From positions 1,984,001 through 2,048,000 of the forward strand of contig JAPEIS010000003.1 of the NCBI GenBank assembly GCA_029531795.1: a stretch of 64,000 bases of DNA, in the 5' to 3' direction. Within the stretch, counting starts at the first letter, position 1, and every line of letters begins with the position of its first letter. The DNA is from Sclerotinia nivalis (taxonomy: Eukaryota; Ascomycota; Leotiomycetes; Helotiales; Sclerotiniaceae). Shown one piece after another: positions 36,269-47,923 of the stretch. The notes beneath the pieces are model-generated. The model had not been told where the DNA came from and made no database searches. It saw only the letters and a list, made by a program, of their open reading frames with translations. A program made the translations under genes and the position numbers.

Positions 36269-38348
36269 ATGTTGCTGCTTTCTCATTTCGTTCTGCTACT
36301 TTCGGCAACAACAGTATCATGTTCACCAGTGGAAAGCAAAAGACCGCGATTTGACGAGCGCCAAAGTACCAGTACTTCCTCTCCGACAGTTGATCTCGGA
36401 TACAGTGTATATCAAGGATATCACAATGCCACATCACAACTTAACATATTCAAAGGGTATGTACAAATACAGATAAGCCCAATCGCTCTCAAAAGCAGAA
36501 ATCTTATAAAGCCAGAATTCGATATGCGGCACCTCCAGTAGGGACACTTCGTTGGAAGAAGCCACAATCTCCGGCCGTGGACAGGAATTCAACAATAATC
36601 GCAACAGCATATCCTCCTCACTGTCCCCAAAGTGCCGATGCTCCTATGTAAGCATTTCCCAGATGTCCTTAATGTCACAATATCCTAACAGTTCAAGGCC
36701 CGCAAACTATAACTTCACGAGGTCAGGTCTTGGAAATGAAGACTGTTTGTTCTTAAGCGTTTGGGCCTCACCAAATGCAAAAAACCTTCCAGTAATGATC
36801 TGGATCCGTACGTCTCTGTTTATTTGCTCGTATCTTACGCTTCCAGCGGCACAAGTTGACTCTTTTCAGACGGTGGAGGTTATGGCACTGGCTCTGGTAA
36901 CAATGATTTCTCGGAATTAGCCAACACCAACTCCAATGCCTTCATTCTAGTAGCTATCCAATACCGTCTCGGTGCTTTTGGTTTCCTCTCATCCGCCGAC
37001 CTCGTCACCTCAGGTGGTGTTCCAAACGCCGGTCTCTATGATATGAATTTCTCATTTCAATGGGTCCAATCTCACATCTCCAAATTTGGGGGTGATCCTT
37101 CTCGAGTTACTATCGCTGGTGAATCTGCAGGAGGGGGTGCTGTGATGTTACAAACTATGGCCTATGGAGGTAGGTTAGGAACAAGTTTATTTAAGAACGC
37201 AATTGTGGCGAGTCCATATTTACCGATGCAGTATGATTACGATGGATTGAAACCAGAAGATAGCTATGGAAAATTTGCGGATGCAGTAGGGTGTAGAAGT
37301 GGGAATGGGAGCGTATTCGATTGTTTAGTAGGTACGGATACGATTGCATTGCAAAATGCAAGTGCATATGTTTCAGCAAATGGCAATTATGGCCAGTGGG
37401 CTTTCTTACCTGTAACGGATAGGGAATTTTTGGCCAAGAGACCATCCGAGCAATTATTAGCTGGTGAGGTGAATGGTGTGAGAATGTTGTCTGGCGTACG
37501 TACCCCTTTAATCCAAACCCACAAAAAGAAGCTAGGCAGCTAATAATCCTCAGAACAATGCTAATGAAGCCCCTGGCTTTGTTCCACAGCACATCAATAC
37601 AACCACCGCTTTCAATACCTTCACACAATCCCTATTTCCCTTGATGTCCAATTCTGCTCTCGAACGCCTCCACCAAACATACTCCATTCCCCCAACAATT
37701 CCAGGTCCTCTTTTCGCGTCAGCAGGCAACAGTGGCCCCACAGCCCTTAATCAATCCGTCTTCGCAATCGGCCAGCAACAACGTGCCAACAATCTTTATG
37801 CTGAAACTACCTTCGTCTGCCCTTCCTACTGGACAGCTTCTGCTTTTCCTCAAAGTTGGAAATATGAGTTTAGTGTCCCACCATCCCAGCACGGAAATGA
37901 CTTAGATGCTTACTATGCCGTGAATCGAACATATCTTGGTTATGGAACTCTATCACCTGGATTCCGGACGGCAGTGCAGAAAATCTGGGGTAGGTTTATT
38001 GTGTATGATGACCCTACGCTACCTCCAGACGTCATTACATCCATTACAACCCTTGGAAATGGTACGCAAACAGGTGACGATATATCTGCAGCTGGCACAG
38101 GGGTATGGCCGCAATGGAACACTAGTGGATATGAGGCATATCAGATGCTAAAGCTAAATATGACGGGAGGAGAAGCTACAAAGATTTTATGGACGAGTGC
38201 GGATGGAGGGGTTAAATTTAATGTGACGGAAAATACGGGATCGGGGGTGAGAGCTGATTTGGCGATTGTGAATGCTTATGATTGGGAAGGGGGAAGGGGA
38301 GCAAGATGTGATTTTTGGGCGGGGATCGGTAGTGAGGTGCCGGAATAG
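36269..38348 (+). CDS. Secreted type-B carboxylesterase/lipase
   Basis: Five exons (36269-36456, 36516-36647, 36692-36807, 36870-37495, 37554-38348) encode 618 aa. All introns are GT-AG and the phases agree. The N-terminus MLLLSHFVLLLSATTVSCSP is a signal peptide. Family landmarks are IRYAAPPVGTLRWKKP, GNEDCLFLSVWAS, the oxyanion hole HGGGYGTGSG (formed across the exon 3/4 junction), LVAIQYRLGAFGFL and the nucleophile elbow GESAGGG with the catalytic Ser. SQHGNDLDAYY near residue 470 probably provides the catalytic His. Several N-glycosylation sequons are present. Type-B esterases of filamentous fungi hydrolyse lipids, cinnamate esters or xenobiotic esters; the substrate cannot be told from sequence alone. 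Neighbours give no functional hint. Confidence 0.92.
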
Positions 38349-38913
38349 GGGGAAAGTGAGAGACGATCTGGGGAGGAAATGGCGAAGTAGAATCTTGAAG
38401 TGTTCCGAATAAATACTTGGATCTTATTCGAAAGTATGAATTCATACTCTGCACGTATCCAAGATCAAATCTACTCTTTTTCCATATGCTCATATAAAAA
38501 TGGGAAATCAAGTACGAAGTAGCACAGCCGGACAATGCAAACATCAATATCCATGAAATCATTTCCTTGAATCTCTGATAGAATGCTGTTGACAGTAAAC
38601 ATGCTTTTACAAGCACGATTCTTCAAATTCACACCACATCATCTTTAAGATTCGTACAACGACGTTATTGATAATTAGTATCTAGTCATAAGAAACACAA
38701 TAAATCATCCCAATAATAAATAGACTTCCAGAATTTATCGTCCGATTTAATCTTTGAATTCCCTTTTCTTTACTATATACTATCAAAACTATTATACAGT
38801 CTATCTCATCTATCTCATCTCTCAATTCTGCATCGAATAACCTAGATTGAATAGAAATGCAAATAACCTAACATAATCTTACAGAGTCGAAATGCCAAAA
38901 TTAAATTTTTTTT

Positions 38914-38946
<33 letters not shown>

Positions 38947-39357
38947 TAAAAAGATTCAACCACATCAACCTCACAAATACGAATACGTAAAATAAAATAA
39001 AGAATTTTCAAATCGAAAAATTTGAAGCTATTCCCGAGATTATCATCTCATCCCTGTACTCATAATCACAGATAAGATCTGAGATCTCCATAGCGTCATT
39101 GATTCTCATTGAGAAAATATTCCGTATATGTGCCGGCCATCACCCCACTATCTCTTCATTTTACTACCACAATTCCAAATAGAAAATTATAGACTTTTTA
39201 TTGTGAGATTACCTAGGTACCTAATTCAATTCTTTGTCTTTTGATAATTTTTTCCCTTCTTCTTTTCAATAAAAGTTTCATTCTCTCGAATCTCGCAAAC
39301 TCGAACTTCGAAATCAAATCTGCGGATTTACGCACGAAAAACGAAGATCAAGCAAAG
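38349..39357. other. Intergenic region with TAA microsatellite
   Basis: There is no gene in this 1-kb stretch. A (TAA)n array runs from about 38915 to 38945, directly after a T run. Confidence 0.6.
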
Positions 39358-40303
39358 ATGCCAAATTCAGTAGATGATCAGACGGATGCCCCTTCAATCG
39401 AAGTCAAGAATCTTACATATAAGTTTCCGGATTCAACTTTGGGTCTTACAGATATTACGCTGAGTTTACCGCCCAGTTCGAGAACTTTGTACGACGACAG
39501 ATAGATACATATCCCAACATCCACGCATCCTCACCTACACAAATCACCTCCTACTCACAATATAGCTAACCTCTCCCTACTATAGATTAATCGGCGCCAA
39601 CGGCGCCGGCAAAACCACACTCCTGCGACTCCTCTCCGGCAAACGTCTCGCCCCCACCTCCACAATCTCCATCTCCGGTCTCGACCCCTTCAAAGATTCT
39701 CTCGTGGGCGTAACCTACCTCGGCCTCGAATGGGTGCTCAACCCCATCGTGCGGACCGACATCGGAGTGCGCGAACTGCTGTCCTCAGTCGGCGGCACAT
39801 ACTATCCCGCTCGACGAGACGAGCTCGTCCGCGTCCTTGACATCGATCTTGAATGGCGCATGCATCAAGTATCCGACGGTGAACGTCGACGCGTCCAACT
39901 CGCCATGGGTTTAATCCGCCCCTGGCGCATTTTGCTACTCGATGAAATTACAGTGGATTTAGATTTACTGAGCCGCAAGCGATTTTTGGATTTTTTGAAA
40001 GAGGAGACGGAGAAGAGGAAGTGTACGATTGTTTATGCGACGCATATTCTGGATAATCTTGCCGGGTGGCCGACGGATTTGGTGCATATGAGTTTGGGGA
40101 GAGTGAAGGAGTGGGGAGCGATAGAAAAGTTTGAGAAGGAGATGAGTGTGGATGGTGGGGGTAATTCGAGGTTGGGTGAGTTGGTGCTTAAGTGGCTGGG
40201 GGAGGATTTGAGGGAGAGGGGCCCGAGGAATGGGGCGGGGAGTGCGGGGACGAGTTATTTGGTGGGTGGGGTGGGGGGGTATGGGAGTGAGAAGAGGGTT
40301 TAG
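39358..40303 (+). CDS. CAF16: Caf16-type ABC ATPase (CCR4-NOT associated)
   Basis: Two exons, 39358-39488 and 39586-40303, encode 282 aa. The start ATG at 39358 gives MPNSVDDQTDAPSIEVKNLTYKF, and upstream in-frame codons do not look coding. It is a soluble single-nucleotide-binding-domain ABC protein: Walker A GANGAGKTT lies just after the intron, the signature is VSDGERRRVQLAMGL, Walker B is ILLLDEITVDLD, and the switch region is YATHI. There are no membrane segments. Yeast Caf16 (289 aa) is a non-transporter ABC ATPase linked to CCR4-NOT and the Mediator Srb9-11 module. A Gly-rich tail follows the ATPase core. It converges on ELP2 with 323 bp between the stop codons. Local GC is higher than the surroundings. 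Confidence 0.93.
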
Positions 40304-40626
40304 ATGGAGGTGCGGGTGCGGATTTGGGAGGGGGAGGAGGTGGGAATGGATGGATATGTGATTGTTGAAATGGTGGGTGGAAACGCTTTAATGCGTATAT
40401 TTATGGGACAACACGGTGTAGCACTCAACATGACGCAGGAGGGAAGCAGGTCTGACGGGATACTTTCATACTTTTCATTTTCCATTCCATTCTCATTTCA
40501 TTCATACTATCTAGAGTGCCTTAACGCCTCTAATATCTGCATGCATATCTGTATGTACAGGCAGCTAGGCGTTACCAAAAGCATCACACGAGGCGTACTT
40601 TAACATACGATACCCCATAGAATAAT
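40304..40626. other. Intergenic region between convergent CAF16 and ELP2
   Basis: This 323-bp stretch separates two convergent stop codons and should contain both 3' processing sites. No clear terminator motif can be asserted. Confidence 0.5.
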
Positions 40627-43394
40627 TCAACATAGAGAATAAATCCTCAAAGAACTATCTTCACTCGCAATCGCCAGTTCCGTGCCAATAATATCGTTCT
40701 CCGATGTATCGTTCCCAGAGCCCTGGGGTTTCCATGCTAATTGCGTGATGGCTTTAGAGGGGTAATAGTTATTGCTAAGATAGTAAGTATTAGTTAGCTT
40801 GTATCCAAATACATATAGGGTATCTGCAAGGTGTGAAAAGAAGGTGTAGAGAGGATGAAGATATTAAAATAAAACAAAGGAGAAAAAAAATGAAAATAAA
40901 AGGAAAATAGAAATAATAGAGAAACAGATAAAACATACCCAATCTCCAACAAAACCTCAGTAACAGTAATAGAATCAGCAGCTACAACAACGCGATAAAT
41001 ACTAAATCTTCCAAGTTCAGTCCCGACAGCTAGATATATCGCTTCTCCTACTTTCTTATCGAGGAAATCAATAGCGGTAATGGGCGCCTCGGATGATATT
41101 GTTGCTTTGCATGTAAATGTACCGGTTTCGGTTTCGCGACCCCAGATTTTTACTTGTTTGTCTCTTCCTGCTGTTGCGAAGATGGGGGTGTTGGTTGGGT
41201 TTGCTGGATTTGTAGATGATGAAGATGAAGATGTAGATGTAGATGTAGATAAAGATGAAGATTTAGTGAGAGTAGGAGCCCAAGCAGCATCAAGAATCAT
41301 CCTCGTATGACCCTTCGGATTCGCCTCCACCAATGTATACTTAAGCGGCTCCTGCGCATCCCGTTGAAAAACAACCCATTGACGATCCCGTCCCACGGAA
41401 AGTAAATATCTATCATCGTCCGAAAATCGTAATCGTGCAACCGTGAGCGAATGAGCCGTAAGAGGCGGTTTTACCTCGTGCCATTCTTTCGTTTCGAAAA
41501 GTCGGATCACTGCATGGTCGATCGAACTCGCTTTGCATGCTGTGGCGATGATGCTGCCATCGTGTGATGTGGCCAGAGCGGAAATTTCATAGCCGTGTCC
41601 GTAGAGTTTTTCGGTTTCGGGCCAGAGTGTGTGTCGGGAGAGATGGTCTTCGAGGGGTGGGTGTGAGAGGTCCAGTGTGGATTTGTGGACGACGGAGGCG
41701 GGGTCTATGGCGTTGCGATCGTGGTCGTTGGGTTTTTCGATGGTTTGGTCGTCGCTTATGGCTTCAATGGCTTTGTTGGATAAACCTAGTACGGGCATAT
41801 TTGCTGCGTCGGGCATGTTGTTGATATTCTCGCTGCCGATTCCACAGAGTTTGTTGAGTAGTGCGGCGACTGCTCTTGGCTCATTGAATACTCGAAGTAA
41901 TTTCTCATCGGCTCCGGATACGAACTGTGTTTCTCCAAGCGAATCAATACAATTCAAATCATAACCATGAATTTGTGGTCTAGCCATCTCATGCCAACTA
42001 ACTTTTCCATCTCTCTTCCACTGCGCGTGCAACCTAGTCGTTTGATCCGTACTAGTCGATAACAAATAATTTCCATCCTTCGACCACGCAATTCCCATCA
42101 CAGGTTTCACATGACCGGTAATAGCCGTACTTTGGGCCCAGCGATCAGAAGACGCATCATGATTCCAGAGACGCCAACTACCGGTCCGTCCGAGACACAC
42201 GACGGTTGAGCCTTTGGGTGACCAGAGACCGGTCCAGAAACCTCCCGTGCTACCTGTGGCGGTGGTAGATCCTTTTTCCGCACTGATTTCTCCGAGTCGT
42301 GCGACGGTTACCCAGACACCTGTGTGAGTATCGGGTTCCCAGATGGCGAGAGAATTATCGGCCGAGGAGGAGAGAAGTTGTGGTTTTTGGTTGGGGGTTA
42401 GACTAGGGTTGAGCCATCGTGTGCTGTAGATCCAATCTTCGTGTCCGAGGAGAAGCGCTTCGAATGTGGCGGAGAAATCTAATTCTTGGGCTTGAAATCG
42501 ATGGGCTTTGTTGGATAAAGATTTTCCTGGCATGAATGCTCCGAATGTTGGATCGGCTGCTGTTGCTGCGGCTGGTAATTCTTTGCCTTGATGAATTCTC
42601 CATAGTCGGATGTATTTATCCTGACTGGCTGATGAGAGTAGTAAATCACTAGTTGGACTATCGCTCTCCTTGGTGAATTCTAATGATCTGATCCATCCTT
42701 CGTGTCCGGATAATGTAGCCTTATATTTAAATTCTGATCCTGCTTGAGCGTCGAGCACGTGAAGCTGAATGATATCTTTTGTGCCTGCTACTGCAAGAAC
42801 CAAAGAATCGGATGCTTCAATCAAAGGACTCAAAGCCAATGCCAATGGAAATAATCGCGGAGTAATCGTGATAGACTGCTGCAAACTTGCAACATTATCA
42901 TCGAGTTTCCAAATCTTGACGATAGCATCTGCCGAACCTGTAGCAAAGATTTTCGAACCTTCCATAACAGCTATGCAATTGATCGTGCTCTGATGATCGG
43001 TAATAGTTTGAATACAAGTATAGCTCTTGGATACATCATCCCGTTTCCAAACCCTCACCGTCTTATCGACCGATCCACTAAGTATGAGACCATGTGATTT
43101 AGGGATAAATTTCACGACATTAACAGTATCCGTATGACCACTGAGAAGTTCAACGACTCCCCTGGAAGATTCATTCTAAACAATCATCAGCATACTGGCC
43201 ATCCATTGCAGAACCAGAGTCATTTATTCTCATGGTTCAAAGCTTCATCATAGATATTGCAAACTTACTCCAGGATACCATAATGCAATATTTCTATCAG
43301 TTCCATAGGCTAGAAGTCCTGATTCATCCCAATCAGCAGCAGAAGGATGTCTATTGGCACCTGCCGCAAGATACTCTGGAATAATTTTATTCAT
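40627..43394 (-). CDS. ELP2: Elongator complex subunit 2 (Elp2), WD40 protein
   Basis: The minus-strand exons are 43394-43269, 43175-40939 and 40774-40627, encoding 836 aa; donors are GTAAGT and GTATGT. The protein starts MNKIIPEYLAAGANRHPSAADWD and continues across the first intron into a long series of WD40 repeats, for example LILSGSVDKTVRVWKRDD, LLLSSASQDKYIRLWRI, LLSSSADNSLAIWEPD, YLLSTSTDQTTRLH and IFATAGRDKQVKIWGRE. These form the double beta-propeller typical of Elp2. A Ser/Thr-rich insert lies near residue 690. The last exon completes a final blade (ELAIASEDSSLRIYSL). Elp2 belongs to the Elp1-2-3 core of Elongator, which starts the cm5/mcm5 modification of wobble uridine in tRNA. Yeast Elp2 has 788 residues. 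URM1 is divergent from it, 503 bp away. Confidence 0.95.
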
Positions 43395-43897
43395 ATTGTT
43401 TCATCAAGTGCGCACGAAGAAAAAGATGATTTTATTGAAAACGTGATCGGTTCATGTCCAGATACGATGTCTAGGTGATTGAAGTCGTAAGTTCGTGGTG
43501 ATTTCAATGATCGCTGTTCTTGAAATATTTGTTGGTGTCGTGAAAATTGTTTCCACTCATTTTTAAAAGAACTTTTGGTAGGAGTCATATCACCACAAGG
43601 AGCTTTGAAAATTGGACAAAAATTCAATTTTTATCGCAAATCCTCAATAATGACATTAAATGGAGCCTTAGACTTCTAATTATTTTTATAAATCTTTAAC
43701 TTGAGAGTATACAATTTTTCTCCAATTTTTCTCCAATTCTTTTCATCATATTCTTACAAAGAACAAATGTCACAGTCCAAAGTGCAAGTGAAAAATAAGC
43801 GAGGCTGTGAGCATCATTTCTCTAACCATCCCCAAACTTTCCTCAAAATCACCACCTCGATATCAAACTCCAAGAACCCGCCGCGAAACCCCTCACC
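43395..43897. promoter_or_regulatory. Shared upstream region of ELP2 and URM1
   Basis: These 503 bp separate the divergent start codons of ELP2 (43394) and URM1 (43898), so both promoters must lie here. The URM1-proximal half is AT-rich with repeated ATTTTTCTCCA. No specific factor site can be asserted from sequence alone. Confidence 0.7.
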
Positions 43898-44595
43898 ATG
43901 ACCACAGAAACCCTTAACATCATGGTAGAATTCACGTAGGCCACTCTTCCCCACCAAAATCCCTTCAAAACAACCCACTAACAAACTCCAACACAGTGGC
44001 GGTCTCGAAATGTTATTTTCCGACCAACGAAACCACAACCTTACAATTCCCCAAACCGATTCCAAGGGCGATCCTGTCACCGTAGGCTGGTTGGTGAATT
44101 ATCTGTGTGAGGAAATCATGCGCGATTCGAGAAGAGACATGTTTGTTCTAGATGATCACGTGTAAGCCGACGCCTAGTTTTTTTCATTTCCTCATGTCTC
44201 TGAGATGCCGGTTCATTAGTGTGCACCACGTTTTTAAATATATTGCGGATTCTATAGAGTCATGCTATACCTAGCTATACCCCTGATTTTCATCTGATTT
44301 TGCGACCCTTCCATCTTTCTCTTCTCTCACCGTTTCAAACTGTCATGTTGTGTAATATTATGCGAAAACTTCCTAGTCATTAACCTTACCTTACCCTACA
44401 TGCATCGGCCACTATATCCATTCCCCGTATGTATGTTTACTAGACAAACGATACTAACTATCACATTTATTCACTAGGCGTCCAGGCATTCTCGTATTAA
44501 TCAATGATGCGGATTGGGAGTTAGAAGGCGAAGCCTCGTACGCATTACAAGCCAATGATAATATATTATTTGTATCGACCCTTCACGGGGGCTGA
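43898..44595 (+). CDS. URM1: Ubiquitin-related modifier Urm1
   Basis: Three exons, 43898-43935, 43997-44161 and 44478-44595, encode 106 aa; the last intron is long (316 bp). The protein reads [20 protein letters not shown] at its start, carries the family block [10 protein letters not shown] and FVLDDHV, then [16 protein letters not shown], and ends exactly in the di-glycine ...VSTLHGG before a TGA. The exposed C-terminal GG is thiocarboxylated by Uba4 and donates sulfur for the s2 group of mcm5s2U34 in tRNA; Urm1 is also conjugated to proteins. The size matches yeast Urm1 (99 aa). No C-terminal extension is present, so no processing is needed. It is too fragmented to appear as a long ORF and was found by splicing. 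Confidence 0.95.
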
Positions 44596-47500
44596 ATTGA
44601 TGGATACCGGGTTGTGGGGTTGGGCTTGCTTTTGGTTAGGAGCTATGATATATCATATTTTCTGGGGAATTGATTTATTGGATACCTGCAAGCATGCATG
44701 GGAAGGAAGTTCAAGGACCCCTATTTTTTATTGAGGTATCGATTTTAATCCTGGTTACTCCGTATATCTAGTGATGTCTATCATCTTTTTTGATCCGAAA
44801 TGTGTTTGTCTCGGAACACTCAGTTTGATCATCGGGCCGCATGCAATGAAATTACCTACCTAGTAGGAATTCCAAGCATTCCAAGAATTCCGGAAGCAAT
44901 CCATAATGCTACCCTATCTTGACACATGCAATACAACAGTACTCTGCACCTGACAAGGAACAACCCCTGAGCGATCTGCACCAAGGATACTACGCACTCA
45001 CGCCTCCATCTCGACGATCCCATTTGCCTCATTTCATTCGAACTCTTCATCTCATCCAATAAACGCAATAGAATCCAATAAAATAAATACCGTCACAAAT
45101 ATTTATCGAGATTTTCCCCATACCATATTTCCATATTTCCAATGAAGTCCATGCAATGAAGTCCATGCAATGAGGTCCATGCAATGAAGTCCAAATAACC
45201 TAGATAACCAACCCCATTACCTTAATTTACCAACAATAACCAAACGGAGTAAATTTTGACAGGCCCCTCCCGTCTATCCGTACAGACGGGACGGGCTCAT
45301 ACATAGGTAGGTACTTTGAAAATAGTTCACAAACGCTGTCTGTGCAACTTATCGTCCCGTCCCATTTCATGTTCGTACAAAGGTTATCATGAATCGCAAA
45401 TCGCGGGTACCTATTATATTAACTTATTTCCGCAGCTTGGTGGTGTAGGGTTGATTCATCATATCATATCAATAGCTACTTAGCTACTCTAGCACTGCAA
45501 CATCACAGTACATCATACATTTACCCAGAAAATCTTCTTTCCCCACATTACCTAGTTCCCTTATCATCCATCCATTCATTAGAGCACATCATTAGAGCAT
45601 ATTAGATCAGATCAGATCAGATCAGATCAGCACTTATGCCTGAAAGGCTACGTTTGATACTACCTACATACATGATGCTACCCTGCATATATACATGATA
45701 CTACCTACATACATAACATACCACATTAGCATTGCTACATTACGGAGGACTAGTAACTAGTAAGCAAATAGTGATTGACAGGGTAGTGATTGACTACGCA
45801 TTAGTTACACCAGCGCAAAACATAGCATGACATAATATAACATCACGTAACAAGGTTCTTGGGAATTCTCCCTTGCGTGCATGTACCAATAAAATATATC
45901 ATTCATTCCCATCCATTCATCCCTAGTTCCGAGAGTTCTAGTTCCCTAACCTTCCCCCACAATCGCAGCGCATGGAAGTTCTAGACTTACTTACATCCCT
46001 AGTTATTGAAATCCCTTCCCATGGTTTGCTAGCCAAGCGGGGTTTTTGTTAGATGTGATGCATTTATTAGTTGATGAGCAAATGGAAATGGAAATGATCT
46101 CATTGCTGCCGTGAAGAGAAGAGAACATAAAATAATATCCTAATGGAAGGCTATGGTTATGCTTATGGTTAGTTCTATTTGGAATGGGGAGAGGAAGGGA
46201 AGGTTACTTACTTACATACTTACATACATATATACTTACATACATATATACTTACATACAAGTACCTACTTAACCTTCCTCCTCTTTTTCGCGTCCTTTG
46301 CATTTGTATGTAATCGTGCGTAATTGATGGGGAATATTGGGGTAGGGTTTTGATATTAAAGGTTCTTGGGTTCTTTGAAGTATACTAAATAGTGTTTGCG
46401 TTTTCGTGTGTTTTTTGGTATGTATATAAATATAATTAGATTTCGGCGGCGGTGAGAGGGAGTCATGTATTTATATATGTGTGCATAACCGACTGATAGA
46501 TCCTAGTACTACATGAGAGATTTTCGCATACGAATGTCATGAACGTTCTAGAACCTCATTCATCATTTCCAAAAAAAGACAAAAATTAGAGATTTCTCTT
46601 GCAGCTTTTCGATGCATAATGAAATATGTGTGTAATGTCATTGTAATCAGATAAAATATTAGAATGAATGGTATTTCATTAAATACAAAACATAAACCGA
46701 CCTAAAAAATCTTACTAACATCCAATATACCATACGAGTACAATACCCATACTAAAAAATATGAGTCGAGAATTTGAGTTTGCAAAAGCCCTCCCCTCCT
46801 CCTCATATCCCTCACATCCGAATCCTCAATAAGGCCAAGGTAAGCTGAGCTGTGCATTTATGTATGCATTTACTATTTTACGAAAGCTGGAGGGAGCGCG
46901 TTAAGACTGTGATGTAAGGGGTCTTTTGCAATCACGTTATTGCTATTGATAGTTTGTTCTGGGCTTCTGATGATATTTCGAACAAGAATGAATAAACAAA
47001 ATAAAAGTTATATCCATAAATAAATATATTTCTACACACTATTGACTATAGACTATTGCCTATTGCCTATCGATTATCGATGATCAACTATCATGATACT
47101 CCATATAATAATATTAGCTATTTTCCGCTCACATCGCATCCACCATTCCCATCCCTTCCATCCCTTCCACACACCCCTCCATCCTTTCCACCCAGCCCCA
47201 AACCCCAAAAATCTCACTCACACCACCCACCCCTAAATTATTTCCAGAATAACAAAATAACAAAGACTAATTTTTCGCATGACATGGTATCGAAACCGAA
47301 ACCCTTAAACAATACTACCTCCCTCCCTCCCTCCTTCCTTCTTCACCATCGCTTCCACCCAAAAGTGCTCAAAATTCCTGGCCGTGATTAAGAAATACAT
47401 GATATAATATGATATCTTTTGATAAATGATTTTTGGTTGACTGGATCCTCCGTTGATGATAAAAATGAAAATGAAAATGAAAAGGGAAATATAAATATAA

Positions 47501-47923
47501 TTGAAAGGGAAATAAAAATAAAAATATGAATCAAAATAAAAATATGAATGAAAATAAAAATAAAAATTGAAATACAAAATACAAAATGAGTGTGCTGATA
47601 ATGAAATTGGGAAAGAGAAAAGAGATCCATCGAGCCTTATGATGAGTGATGGGTAGATATTGATGCGTTCAATAAAAATACAGCTCGCTTTTTTGGTGTT
47701 GAATGTTCGTGTTTGGTGTCATTTGATAATGATGGTGATGATAGTGATAGTCGTAGTGATAGTAAAATATTGTAATGCCGCCGTTCATCCTTTTAATTTT
47801 CGTATTTTCGTTCTGTGTACTCGTTTTCATCTCGACATATCTCGTAACTTTGTACGTAGGTTGTATGTATGCTCTTGTTCCCTCCCTTCACCCCTTTTCC
47901 TTCTCCGACTTCAGTGCGATAAG
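44596..47923. other. 3.3-kb gene-poor region rich in simple repeats
   Basis: No gene is supported. It contains a 14-bp tandem repeat (unit AATGAAGTCCATGC, 45141-45193), a (GATCA)n array (45605-45630), a TTACATAC-type array (about 46204-46262) and an A-rich AAAATG/AAAATA low-complexity tract (about 47459-47590). It lies between the 3' ends of URM1 and the zinc-finger gene. Confidence 0.6.
45141..45193 (+). repeat. 14-bp tandem repeat, nearly four copies
   Basis: The unit AATGAAGTCCATGC occurs three times plus a partial, with one A-to-G difference in the third copy. Confidence 0.9.

Noticed and set aside
40800..40938. Hydrophobic C-terminal extension of the long ELP2 ORF (SVSLLFLFSFYFHFF...)
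   Set aside because: It is intron read-through. A GTATGT donor at 40938 and an exon at 40774-40627 restore a normal WD40 ending.
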